A stretch of 64,000 bases of DNA, from the NCBI GenBank assembly GCA_943736015.1, contig OX031066.1, positions 25,926,627 through 25,990,626 on the forward strand, in the 5' to 3' direction. This document shows positions 45,631-52,796 of the stretch, one piece after another. Made by a program: the position numbers and the translations under genes. The notes under the pieces were generated by a model that saw only the letters and a list, made by a program, of their open reading frames with translations, was not told where the DNA came from and searched no databases. Source of the stretch: Tridacna crocea. Taxonomy: Eukaryota; Mollusca; Bivalvia; Cardiida; Cardiidae. Position 1 is the stretch's first letter. Each line of letters begins with the position of its first letter.

Positions 45631-46173
45631 ATGAGTACAACTGGTAATATATATTGTGTAAAGTGTAGAGCGAAAACTAAATCAATAAACATAACAGAGA
45701 CAACCACTTCTAATGGGAGGAGAATGTTGAAAGGGAAGTGTAGTGTATGTGGCTCAACCACATCTCAATTTATAAAAGGCAGTGCGAGTCATTCTCAGCG
45801 TGGGAGTGGTATATTGAATAGAATGATTAACACGTTACCCGTTGAAATGCATTTACCTGGATATAACTTCGCTGGGCCGGGCACGAAACTAAACAAACGT
45901 CTAAACCCAGATCTAACACCAAAGAAATCTAGTATGCCAATCAATAGAGTAGATAAAGCCGCTTATCACCATGATGTTTGTTACTTAAAAAATAGTGACA
46001 CTGAAACTAGGAATAAGGTGTGTGATATGAATATGCTAAAAGATCTAAAAGGAATCATAAATCCAACAATAGGTGAGAGAATGACAAAAGGATTAGTGTC
46101 TAACTTGATAGGAGCTAAAGTGAAATTTGGAATGGGTAACGACACTAGTAAAAAAAAAAGTTACGCACATTAG
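45631..46173 (+). CDS. Zinc-ribbon plus phospholipase A2-like protein; frame ends at A10 run
   Basis: The 180-residue frame starts at AAAATGAGT. Residues 9-40 form a zinc ribbon (C9-x2-C12 ... C37-x2-C40) of the type seen in small viral proteins. An adenain-type site QRGS|G (56-60) follows. Residues about 70-150 resemble the parvovirus-VP1/adintovirus PLA2 domain: Ca-loop YNFAGPGT (78-85), catalytic H114-D115 in HHDVCY, and D132 as the likely supporting Asp. Such domains are thought to open endosomal membrane during entry. The frame runs into ten A residues (46150-46159) and stops at TAG 46171-46173. Integrase sequence continues in the -1 frame from the same run, so this may be the front part of a larger product. 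Confidence 0.85.
   Translation: MSTTGNIYCVKCRAKTKSINITETTTSNGRRMLKGKCSVCGSTTSQFIKGSASHSQRGSGILNRMINTLPVEMHLPGYNFAGPGTKLNKRLNPDLTPKKSSMPINRVDKAAYHHDVCYLKNSDTETRNKVCDMNMLKDLKGIINPTIGERMTKGLVSNLIGAKVKFGMGNDTSKKKSYAH
46150..46159 (+). other. A10 run at the PLA2-like / integrase frame boundary
   Basis: In the upstream frame the run reads AAA AAA AAA AGT. A slip back by one base moves reading onto AAG TTA, the integrase frame, and avoids the TAG at 46171. Either programmed -1 frameshifting, transcript slippage, a real one-base indel, or a sequencing/assembly error could explain it. Confidence 0.7.
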
Positions 46174-47705
46174 CTGATGAAATCCATAAACCCAGTAGAA
46201 GGCATTTTAAGACTAAAAAAGTATCGGTTCCTGCTATAGATGATACCTGGACAGCTGATTTAATGATTTTTCCAAAGAACATGAAAGATGATAATGATAA
46301 CATAGAAAACTATCTAGTAGTCTTAGATGTTTTTAGTAAATACGCTTGGGTTAAACCCTTAAAAGATAAAACTTCTTCCACCGTCGCTAAAGCGTTTAAT
46401 GAGATATTCAAAGAATCTGGTAGAAAACCTAAGAAGATTTGGACTGATAGAGGAGGTGAGTTTCTAGGTTTAATAGACAAGTCTACCACTCAGTCAACAG
46501 GCAAATTCACCTGCCCTCATTGCGGGTTATCCGTTAAATCACAAAGCGGTTTAACTCAACATCTAAACAATCATTGCCCAATTTTATATCCTGATAAGGC
46601 TAAAGAAGATAAGACTAAACTCGGAAAGGAAATTACCTTATATCATACTGAGGGAAGAAACAAAGCTGTAATAGCTGAAAGATTCGTTAAAACTATAAAA
46701 AACAAAATATGGAAATACATGACTAACAATGCAACAACTAGAATATTAGATGCTTTACCCGATTTAGTGGATGAATACAATAACACTTTTCATTCAACTA
46801 TCAAGATGACGCCTAAAAAAGCTAGCAAGAAACAAAATGAGAAAGAAATATATGAAGATGTCTACAAAGAAGATCCACCATCCAAAAAGGAGATTGAAAG
46901 AAAACTTAAGAAAATAGATCTTAAACCAAATGACCGCGTAAGAGTGAGTAGAATTAAAGAGGTAGGTGCAAAAGGCTATTTACCTAATTGGTCTGATGAA
47001 GTATTCGTAATAAAAGAAATCAACAAAACTGACACTCCAATAACCTTCAATCTACAAGATGCAAAAGATCATAACATCAAAGGTGCTTTTTATAAACAAG
47101 AATTGCAGAAAACTGACTTTCCTATGACTGAGGATATGGGTGACACTAAACCTAGGCGTAAAGAGAATGTTATGATTGGGAAAGAAGCCGTTGCCAAAGA
47201 AGCACTCAGACAAAAACTAAAGAAACAACGAGCAGCGGCACGTAAGAAAGGTAGTGTAAAACAAACGGGTAGCGGTAATTATGATAGGTTGGATTATGTG
47301 TTTAGCAATTTACCTGATAAGTCATTATCTAACTTTGACTTAGAAGAAGCCTGTGGAATGCTACCTGAATGGAGAGGTTGTTTTCCGAGAAACAGATTAC
47401 CGAGTAAACCAAATATTCATGAATGCGGCATTTTGAATCTAGATGATGCTGAGGGGCCCGGCACTCACTGGGTTTGTTGGTATCGCAATAAGGATACAAA
47501 ATTTTACTTTGATAGTTACGGGATAGATCCACCGACTGAAATGATAGATTATCTCAAATCGCCGATTTATACTTCAACCGATCCTATTCAAGAGCCTGGT
47601 ACCTACATCTGCGGCCATCTCTGCGTTTTTGTATTGCATAATCTTAGTAAAGGTTATAGTCTGCAACCAATTCTCACCTATTTGATGAAAATGAAGAATG
47701 ATTAG
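46152..47705 (+). CDS. INT-PRO: Retroviral-type integrase fused to adenain-like protease
   Basis: Integrase: the frame is open from 46152, but the first ATG is 46263. The first catalytic Asp (TADLM, codon 46257-46259) lies upstream of that ATG, so ATG initiation would lose it. Counting from 46263, the second Asp is D62 (WTDRGGEF) and Glu is E139 (VIAERF). They are 76 residues apart instead of about 35, because a C2H2 finger (C84, C87, H100, H104) is inserted. A chromo/SH3-like DNA-binding end (NWSDEVFVI, FYKQELQK) follows. Protease: about residues 338-480, with H402 (GTHWVCW), D417 (FDSYG), Q443 and C450 (YICGH). The Q-to-C spacing of seven is as in adenain. QTGS|G at 334-338 could free the protease. 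Fusion of the two is notable; each is usually listed separately. Confidence 0.93.
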   Translation, partial: KKKLRTLADEIHKPSRRHFKTKKVSVPAIDDTWTADLMIFPKNMKDDNDNIENYLVVLDVFSKYAWVKPLKDKTSSTVAKAFNEIFKESGRKPKKIWTDRGGEFLGLIDKSTTQSTGKFTCPHCGLSVKSQSGLTQHLNNHCPILYPDKAKEDKTKLGKEITLYHTEGRNKAVIAERFVKTIKNKIWKYMTNNATTRILDALPDLVDEYNNTFHSTIKMTPKKASKKQNEKEIYEDVYKEDPPSKKEIERKLKKIDLKPNDRVRVSRIKEVGAKGYLPNWSDEVFVIKEINKTDTPITFNLQDAKDHNIKGAFYKQELQKTDFPMTEDMGDTKPRRKENVMIGKEAVAKEALRQKLKKQRAAARKKGSVKQTGSGNYDRLDYVFSNLPDKSLSNFDLEEACGMLPEWRGCFPRNRLPSKPNIHECGILNLDDAEGPGTHWVCWYRNKDTKFYFDSYGIDPPTEMIDYLKSPIYTSTDPIQEPGTYICGHLCVFVLHNLSKGYSLQPILTYLMKMKND

Positions 47706-47740
47706 AAAATAGCATAGGGTACCCCTTGAGCGTTTGAAAT

Positions 47741-47778
47741 ATTATATATTTTCACTGCTTGGTTTGAAAATATATAAT
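47741..47778. terminator. Hairpin after the integrase-protease gene
   Basis: ATTATATATTTTC (47741-47753) and its exact reverse complement (47766-47778) surround a 12-base loop. They lie between the protease stop and the fibre start at 47794. Confidence 0.6.
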
Positions 47779-47793
47779 CCTACTATTTTTAAA

Positions 47794-49542
47794 ATGAGTG
47801 TTCACAAGTTTGGAATACACAATAAATTTTCTTCAACCGAAAAAGGTGAAGAAGATGAAGCTGGTGTTTCTCTCAATTACCTAAACAACCATTTTTATAG
47901 AAGAGATGGAAAGTATGAAATGCTTGGTGATTTAAATATGGGTACCAATAGAATAACTAACCTCATTGATCCTACTCAGGATAATCAAGTTGCCACTAAA
48001 AACTATGTTGATGGTATTTTAGGAGGTGGGTTTATGGAAAGAAACGTTGATGGTGATTATGTTGCAACCGATAATCTCAATATGAATAATAAAAGAGTTG
48101 AAAGTATGGCATTTCCTGTAGAAGATAATGATGCAACAAATAAGATCTATGTTGATTCAAAGAGTAATCAACTTAAGAACTACTTTGATGGTAATTCTCC
48201 TTTCGTTGTTGCTCCGGGTGACGCAAATGGACCGGGGAATAAATTCGAATCGCAAAATAATCTTCATATGAGAAATTTTAAGATTAAAGACTTAGGTGAA
48301 CCTAGTGAAGATACTGATGCGGTTAATAAAAAGTACGTTGATGATAATAATGGTTTTATTGTTAGAAAAGATGGAAGAGTAATTGCTAAAGGACCAGTCC
48401 TTTTAGCACAAAACAAGTTAGGTGGTTTAAGAGATCCTAAGAAAGGGGGTGAGGCAGCTAGCAAAAAATACGTGGATGAGCAGATAGACACACAGATAGA
48501 ATCAAAGATAGATGCTTATGTGGATAACTTAAAAGATGATAAAGGTGATATTGCAGCATCCTCTTCAATTGATATGAATGGTAATCGGATTAAGGGGTTA
48601 CTCTCTCCTAACGCTTTAGATGAGGCTACCAATAAGGAATATGTTGATAGTGTTAGTCAAAATGCTAGGGAGTATACTGATACAAGTAGCACATTATTGG
48701 GTAGACAAATTAGAAATTTACCCATTAATTTTTTAAAGGATAATGGAAACCTAGTTCCTACTCTACCAATAAGTATGACAGATCAAAGTTTAAGCGGATT
48801 ACCGGCGCCTAAAAGACAGAGTGATGCGGTTACCAAAAAGTATGTTGATGATATTATTGCAGATAACGTAAAAAATGGTGTCATTCCTGGAATAGAAGAG
48901 GGAACCGTATTTTTTAAGGAGAATGGGAATTATCAGGCTACCGAGAATATTAATATGGGGTTTAAGAAGTTGTTAAATTTACCTGAGCCAGATAATCCAA
49001 GTGATGCTGCTAATAAGAAGTATGTGAATGATGAAATAGAAAAAACAATTAAAGAGTATGTTGATAGAACATTACAAGATAAAAAACCTATAATTTATCT
49101 AATGGGTGAATTAGATGCCACAAAAGTAAATTGGGAAAGTGAAAATTTTTATGGGTTTAATTTTGGGTTTTTTGAGCCTGGAATTGACATAAAAAATGAA
49201 TTTGGACTTGATGATTTTATTTTATTACCAGTTAACGGAAAAATTATAAAATATGGAGCTATTTTTAGTTACGATAGTGCAGATAAAACAACCAAATTTC
49301 CAAAAAATTCTGGAATAATGGTTCGTATTATGCAGCCATCTAGAAAAGAATTTCTTACCGCATTTAGGCTTAATGGTTTGTCGCATCTTAATTCTAAAAA
49401 TGTAAGTATTCAAGTTTCAAAAATGGAAAAATGTTATGTTTATGTTGATCCTAGATATAGTGAAAATATGAAATTATTAGAAGGAAAAAAATTTATAATT
49501 AGAATTTCATTTTTAATAGAGTTAGACTTAGAAAACAACTAA
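47794..49542 (+). CDS. Tail-fibre-like protein with seven repeats and C-terminal head
   Basis: The 582-residue product starts at AAAATGAGT; an in-frame upstream ATG at 47734 lies inside the hairpin zone and is unlikely. Residues about 39-425 contain seven copies of a pattern like LNM-x2-x-(R/K)I-x2-L-x2-P-x4-DA-x-(N/T)KxYVD. Examples are DAVNKKYVD, DATNKIYVD, DAVTKKYVD and DAANKKYVN. This is the repeat of bacteriophage long tail fibres, which form trimeric shafts. The last 150 residues (from about GELDATKVNW) lack the repeat and look beta-rich, like a receptor-binding head. Inferred role: virion spike or fibre for attachment. There is no membrane segment. The gene ends in a hairpin shared with the next, convergent gene. 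Homology to phage fibres may be convergent. Confidence 0.8.
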   Translation: MSVHKFGIHNKFSSTEKGEEDEAGVSLNYLNNHFYRRDGKYEMLGDLNMGTNRITNLIDPTQDNQVATKNYVDGILGGGFMERNVDGDYVATDNLNMNNKRVESMAFPVEDNDATNKIYVDSKSNQLKNYFDGNSPFVVAPGDANGPGNKFESQNNLHMRNFKIKDLGEPSEDTDAVNKKYVDDNNGFIVRKDGRVIAKGPVLLAQNKLGGLRDPKKGGEAASKKYVDEQIDTQIESKIDAYVDNLKDDKGDIAASSSIDMNGNRIKGLLSPNALDEATNKEYVDSVSQNAREYTDTSSTLLGRQIRNLPINFLKDNGNLVPTLPISMTDQSLSGLPAPKRQSDAVTKKYVDDIIADNVKNGVIPGIEEGTVFFKENGNYQATENINMGFKKLLNLPEPDNPSDAANKKYVNDEIEKTIKEYVDRTLQDKKPIIYLMGELDATKVNWESENFYGFNFGFFEPGIDIKNEFGLDDFILLPVNGKIIKYGAIFSYDSADKTTKFPKNSGIMVRIMQPSRKEFLTAFRLNGLSHLNSKNVSIQVSKMEKCYVYVDPRYSENMKLLEGKKFIIRISFLIELDLENN

Positions 49543-49545
49543 ATA

Positions 49546-49581
49546 AATATAACTTCTCTCCTCAACAAGAGAACTTATATT
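49546..49581. terminator. Bidirectional hairpin between convergent fibre and coiled-coil genes
   Basis: AATATAACTTCTCT (49546-49559) pairs at 13 of 14 positions with AGAGAACTTATATT (49568-49581) around an 8-base loop. It fills the 38-base gap between two stop codons. Confidence 0.6.
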
Positions 49582-50141
49582 CAACAAACCCTAATACTAT
49601 CAGCAAATTCCCACTTACTCATTCCAGAACTAAGAAACTTACTCTGCAGCTGAAAAGACTTTTCAATTCCATCATAATGAGATCTGTAGGCACACTTAAA
49701 AACATCATAATTGCTTATTTCATCTATAATGTGAAGAAGGTTTTGTAATTCTTTCATTTTATCATTTTGCCATTTATCTACATTGATAAAAACGACATCT
49801 CCATCCTCATCCTTATTGTCATTGTCATTGTCATTGTCATTGTCTTTCTCTTCACTCGCTTCTTGATAATTTTTATAGGTTTTAATCGCTTGTTCTCCAT
49901 ATTCAGTAACTAACTTATAATCATATTCAAAACGCTCATTAATTTTATCATCATATACTTTACCATCCTCAAAAGGATATTCTCCATTTCTAATGGTTTC
50001 CAGATTTCTCAGATGAAACTCTTTTACCTCAGCGAGCATATAGGTGATCTTCTTAATCTTTTCATCACATTTTTCTTTGATGGAACGTCTTAGTTCCTCA
50101 ATTTCTCTCTGTTTGTCAACTAGTCTTTTTGTTAAACCCAT
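49581..50141 (-). CDS. Unknown acidic coiled-coil protein, 186 aa
   Basis: The N-terminal third (KRLVDKQREIEELRRSIKEK) is a clear coiled coil. A middle acidic run of Asn-Asp pairs (about residues 99-112) is coded by a GACAAT-type hexamer repeat (49817-49850) that probably varies in length. The C-terminal part is helical with an aromatic-rich patch (CAYRSHYDGIEKSFQLQSKF). There is no signal or membrane segment, and I know no family. It diverges from the penton gene over 43 bases. It could be a core, scaffold or regulatory protein. The hexamer repeat makes it a possible polymorphic marker. Confidence 0.7.
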   Translation of the reverse strand: MGLTKRLVDKQREIEELRRSIKEKCDEKIKKITYMLAEVKEFHLRNLETIRNGEYPFEDGKVYDDKINERFEYDYKLVTEYGEQAIKTYKNYQEASEEKDNDNDNDNDNKDEDGDVVFINVDKWQNDKMKELQNLLHIIDEISNYDVFKCAYRSHYDGIEKSFQLQSKFLSSGMSKWEFADSIRVC

Positions 50142-50184
50142 TGCTTTTTATATAGTTATATAAATATTTTAACGTGTAAATAAA
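50142..50184. promoter_or_regulatory. 43-bp divergent promoter, coiled-coil gene / penton gene
   Basis: AT-rich gap with TATATAGTTATATA near its left part and AATAAAATG at the penton start. Its shortness implies a shared bidirectional promoter. Confidence 0.45.
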
Positions 50185-50928
50185 ATGTCTAGTTTTCAGA
50201 TAACAGTTTCTGATAGAAGCACTATTTTTACAAAACAATTTAATCCTCCTATCTACCTAGATGCGCCTCATGAAATGGCTTTGTTTAACCTTGAAACCTA
50301 TAACTCCATTCCCAATATCAATGATTCCAATAACATTTTTAGATACTCCGTAGATAATGGGCAAACCTGGAGCAAATACAAAATCCCAATTGGAGCTTAT
50401 GATATCATAGATCTCAATAGAACGATTGGGGAACATCTAAAAGAAGAAGGTCATTATGATGAGGCTGAAGATGAGTATCCTATCACGTTAGAGGCTAACG
50501 TTAATACCCTTAAATCCTTTTTCAATATAAAACAAGGCTATGCAATAGATATGGGTGGAGATAATTCATTGCGAAACGTGGTGGGGTTTAAAGCTAAACG
50601 ATTCTTTGCCGGTATTCATATTAGCGAGAATCCGGTTAATATTCTATCCGTTAATTCAATTAACGTAGAAGTGAGTTCAATAACAGGATCCTATAATAAT
50701 GGTAGTAAGTCTCATAGCATCTATTCCTTTTTCCCCGCTGCGGAACCTGGCTATAAAATATTAGAAAAACCTCATCATCCTCTTTATTTACCTTTACTTC
50801 TTAATAGTATTAATGAGATGACGGTTAAACTCACTGATCAGAATGGTAAACTAATTGATCTGCGGGGTGAAGAAGTTTCTATACGTTTTCATCTGAGAGA
50901 ACGTAAAAAATCGCAGTATACTAAATAA
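50185..50928 (+). CDS. Minor capsid protein (penton-like single jelly roll)
   Basis: The 247-residue protein matches the Polinton/adintovirus penton family, which forms the capsid vertices. Recognisable features are an N-terminal MSSFQITVSDRS strand, TKQFNPPIYLD, the ALFNLETYNSIPNI segment, and the conserved C-terminal block LTDQNGKLIDLRGEEVSIRF followed by HLRERKK. The alternating beta pattern and length fit one jelly roll. The start is an AAAATGTCT context. The stop codon lies inside a small ACTAAAT/ATTTAGT inverted repeat, and the pX-like gene follows 19 bases later. No cleavage motif is evident. Assignment rests on remembered family sequences and context with the major capsid protein. Confidence 0.9.
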   Translation: MSSFQITVSDRSTIFTKQFNPPIYLDAPHEMALFNLETYNSIPNINDSNNIFRYSVDNGQTWSKYKIPIGAYDIIDLNRTIGEHLKEEGHYDEAEDEYPITLEANVNTLKSFFNIKQGYAIDMGGDNSLRNVVGFKAKRFFAGIHISENPVNILSVNSINVEVSSITGSYNNGSKSHSIYSFFPAAEPGYKILEKPHHPLYLPLLLNSINEMTVKLTDQNGKLIDLRGEEVSIRFHLRERKKSQYTK

Positions 50929-50935
50929 ATTTAGT
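50920..50935. terminator. Small inverted repeat at penton stop
   Basis: ACTAAAT and ATTTAGT with two bases between them, which are part of the TAA stop. Short and AT-rich, so weak alone. Listed because the same arrangement recurs after other genes. Confidence 0.35.
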
Positions 50936-50947
50936 TTGTTATTTAAA

Positions 50948-51571
50948 ATGAGTCAGACTGAGTATGTTATAAGAAATATTAGACTAAGTGAGGGACAAAA
51001 ACAGAAATTAGCTAGAGATGCGAGAAATAATTGTCAAAGCAGTATTAAACTTTTAGCTAAAGATGTTAATGAGGATGGCGTTGATTTTGCACTTTCTCAA
51101 CCTCAGGCTAATAAATTAGATAATGCTAGAAGAAGAAATGCTGGTGTTATGCTAAAAATACCTAAGAAAGTGATGAGATATAATCAGAAATTGCAGACTG
51201 AACAAGAAGGTGGGTTTCTTCCGATACTGGCGGGATTAGCTGCAAAGGCTTTACCTATTGCTACTAAGGCATTGGCTCCATTGGCGAGTGGGGTGTTGTC
51301 TGGACTGGCTTCTACTGGCGTTGGAAAATTGTTTGGTAATGGATTGTATTTAAAAAAGGGTGGTGAAGTGTTTCAACTTGAAACTGATGGTGAAGGACTT
51401 TTCTTAAAACCTCATAGAGGTAAAGGATTAGAGAGTCAAGGAGATGGATTGTTTTTAAGGCAGCATGGTAAAACGTATGATGGAAAAGGATTGATATTTG
51501 GTGAAAATTCACCTTTTAACTTCTTAGGTGCAATTCCAGGTATCGGTTCTATTTTAACGAGTATTCTTTAG
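50948..51571 (+). CDS. pX-like membrane-active/core protein precursor, 207 aa
   Basis: Starts at AAAATGAGT. Residues 1-86 are basic and helical. An adenain-type site QEGG|F follows (86-90). Residues 90-131 are a hydrophobic/amphipathic Ala-Leu-Gly segment (FLPILAGLAAKALPIA...), closed by a second site LFGN|G (128-132). Cleavage at both would release about 42 residues resembling membrane-disrupting viral peptides. The C-terminal part has repeated G-(N/E/D)-GL(Y/F)L(K/R) units and a hydrophobic end (FLGAIPGIGSIL). This layout is typical of Polinton/adintovirus proteins compared with adenovirus pX/pVI. Function is inferred: capsid interior protein, matured by the protease, acting in entry or DNA condensation. 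Confidence 0.75.
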   Translation: MSQTEYVIRNIRLSEGQKQKLARDARNNCQSSIKLLAKDVNEDGVDFALSQPQANKLDNARRRNAGVMLKIPKKVMRYNQKLQTEQEGGFLPILAGLAAKALPIATKALAPLASGVLSGLASTGVGKLFGNGLYLKKGGEVFQLETDGEGLFLKPHRGKGLESQGDGLFLRQHGKTYDGKGLIFGENSPFNFLGAIPGIGSILTSIL

Positions 51572-51594
51572 AGTATTTATCGAGCTATTCTAAA
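51567..51594. terminator. Hairpin between pX-like and 51595 genes
   Basis: TTTAGAGTA (51567-51575) pairs at 8 of 9 positions with TATTCTAAA (51586-51594). It includes the upstream stop codon and ends directly before the next ATG. Confidence 0.45.
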
Positions 51595-51981
51595 ATGACT
51601 GTATTTAAGAATTTTAGAGATCTAGAAGTTAAAAAGATAAAGGTGAAACGAGTTAAGACTATTCGATGGATACCTGATCTACGCGTTAGGTTTCACCCGG
51701 TTAAACTTTCACCCGTAAAATGGTTAGTTAAAACTCAGTTAGATCTTAAAATACTTAGTAAAAATGGAAAGACAATATCTTTATGTTTTGGTTACGAATT
51801 GTCTAAAGGAGCTGTTTGCGTCAATATATGCGGTAAATGGAAAGAATGTTTAGGGATTATAAACAATATGCATAGTGATGAAGAATGTACCGATTTAGTG
51901 GTTCATCTTTATAACTTCTCTCAACAAAATATTACAATCCCAGCTGGTGAAAATATTTGTTTCATACAATATTTATTTTAA
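51595..51981 (+). CDS. Small beta-rich protein, possibly dUTPase-fold, 128 aa
   Basis: Starts at AAAATGACT, directly after a stem. The N-terminal 30 residues are basic (KKIKVKRVKTIRW). The rest is a run of beta strands. The C-terminal text LVVHLYNFSQQNITIPAGEN and ICFIQYLF recalls the last strands of trimeric dUTPases (x-V-x-L-x-N-x6-I-x2-G-x-x-I-x-Q). The usual substrate-binding motif (G-V-I/V-D-x-x-Y/F) is not evident; the corresponding region reads ECLGIINNMHSDEECTD. It may therefore keep the fold without dUTP hydrolysis. Alternative: another small jelly-roll virion protein such as a cement protein. Low certainty on fold; the gene itself is well supported by context. Confidence 0.6.
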   Translation: MTVFKNFRDLEVKKIKVKRVKTIRWIPDLRVRFHPVKLSPVKWLVKTQLDLKILSKNGKTISLCFGYELSKGAVCVNICGKWKECLGIINNMHSDEECTDLVVHLYNFSQQNITIPAGENICFIQYLF

Positions 51982-51995
51982 TTTTCTTATAAAAA

Positions 51996-52679
51996 ATGGT
52001 CGATATTGATGAAAAACCGAAAATTTATCCTAGGATTAATACAGAAACAATGGTTAATCCGTCTGCTCCTGATAGTATTGAGATGAGAAGGTTGGTAGAT
52101 AATGGTCACTCTTATAGGCTTAGAAAGATATCTGATGTGCAGAGTTACTTAAAGAAGGAACTGATTGAGAGGGAAAGGTTAAATAAGAAATATTCTAAAA
52201 TTGCTAAAGTAGTTGATTATATTGAGGGTGGATTGGTTGTTACTTCAATTGCAGGTGGGACTGTTGGTGTGGCACTTCTCTCAACAATTGTAGCGATTCC
52301 TGTCGCGATTGGACTGGAGGTTGGTGCTGCGGTTGTTGGGGTTGGCTCTCTTGTCTCTAAGGCGTTTGTGAGAAAGACTACCGCTAAAGCTGAAAAGCAT
52401 CTTAAAATACAGTATCTGGCAGCTGCAAAACTTAATACGATAGATAGTCATGTATCAAAGGCTTTATTGGATAATCATATTGCTGATGAAGAGTTTAAAC
52501 TGATAATGGAGGAATTGACTAAATATGAAGAATTAAAGGATGAAATAAGAACTAAGGCTAAGAAAAGGATGAGTAATGAGGATAAGGAGTGTTTGATTGA
52601 ACGTGGGAGGCAAGAAGCGAGGGAGTCCTTTCGTAAGTTGGTGGAAAAAAATCAAGGGGGAAATAAACCTGAATTTTAG
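51996..52679 (+). CDS. Conserved Polinton hydrophobic/membrane protein, 227 aa
   Basis: Fourteen bases after the preceding gene. The N-terminal 75 residues are charged and helical. Residues 80-125 are strongly hydrophobic and Gly/Val/Ala-rich (TVGVALLSTIVAIPVAIGLE), enough for one or two membrane helices or a membrane-active hairpin. The C-terminal half is a helical domain including LNTIDSHVSKALLDNHIADE and EEFKLIMEELTKYEELKDEI. I recall similar ISKAL-x6-ISDEEF text in proteins of cnidarian and mollusc Polintons. Possible adenain sites: IEGG|L (76-80), just before the hydrophobic block, and NQGG|N near the C-terminus. Role unknown; an internal-membrane or entry protein is plausible. Confidence 0.75.
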   Translation: MVDIDEKPKIYPRINTETMVNPSAPDSIEMRRLVDNGHSYRLRKISDVQSYLKKELIERERLNKKYSKIAKVVDYIEGGLVVTSIAGGTVGVALLSTIVAIPVAIGLEVGAAVVGVGSLVSKAFVRKTTAKAEKHLKIQYLAAAKLNTIDSHVSKALLDNHIADEEFKLIMEELTKYEELKDEIRTKAKKRMSNEDKECLIERGRQEARESFRKLVEKNQGGNKPEF

Positions 52680-52704
52680 ATGTAGTTGTACGTGTGAAAT
52701 GGGT

Positions 52705-52738
52705 AATATGTAATATATTGGAGAATATATTAGATATT
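52705..52738. terminator. Hairpin after the membrane-protein gene
   Basis: TAATATATT-GGAG-AATATATTA is a perfect 9-bp stem (52711-52732). Beyond one G/G mismatch it extends with AATAT/ATATT to 15 paired positions. Confidence 0.6.
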
Positions 52739-52744
52739 AGTGTG

Positions 52745-52778
52745 TTCCGAGAACTTTTCCGAGAGCTTTCCGAGAGTT
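52745..52778 (+). promoter_or_regulatory. Three TTCCGAGA-type repeats upstream of 52797 gene
   Basis: Three copies of (T)TCCGAGA spaced 13 and 11 bases apart lie 20-50 bases before the start codon. I saw nothing similar before other genes of the element. A regulatory function is only suggested by position. Confidence 0.3.
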
Positions 52779-52796
52779 TATTTCTTGTATTTAAAA

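Noticed and set aside
47734-47793. Upstream ATG for the fibre gene adding 20 residues
   Set aside because: It lies within the hairpin after the protease gene. The downstream ATG has the AAAATGAGT context shared by neighbours.
47794-49542. Bacteriophage contamination because of tail-fibre repeats
   Set aside because: The gene is embedded between Polinton genes with the same start context and hairpin ends, within one continuous element flanked by host exons.
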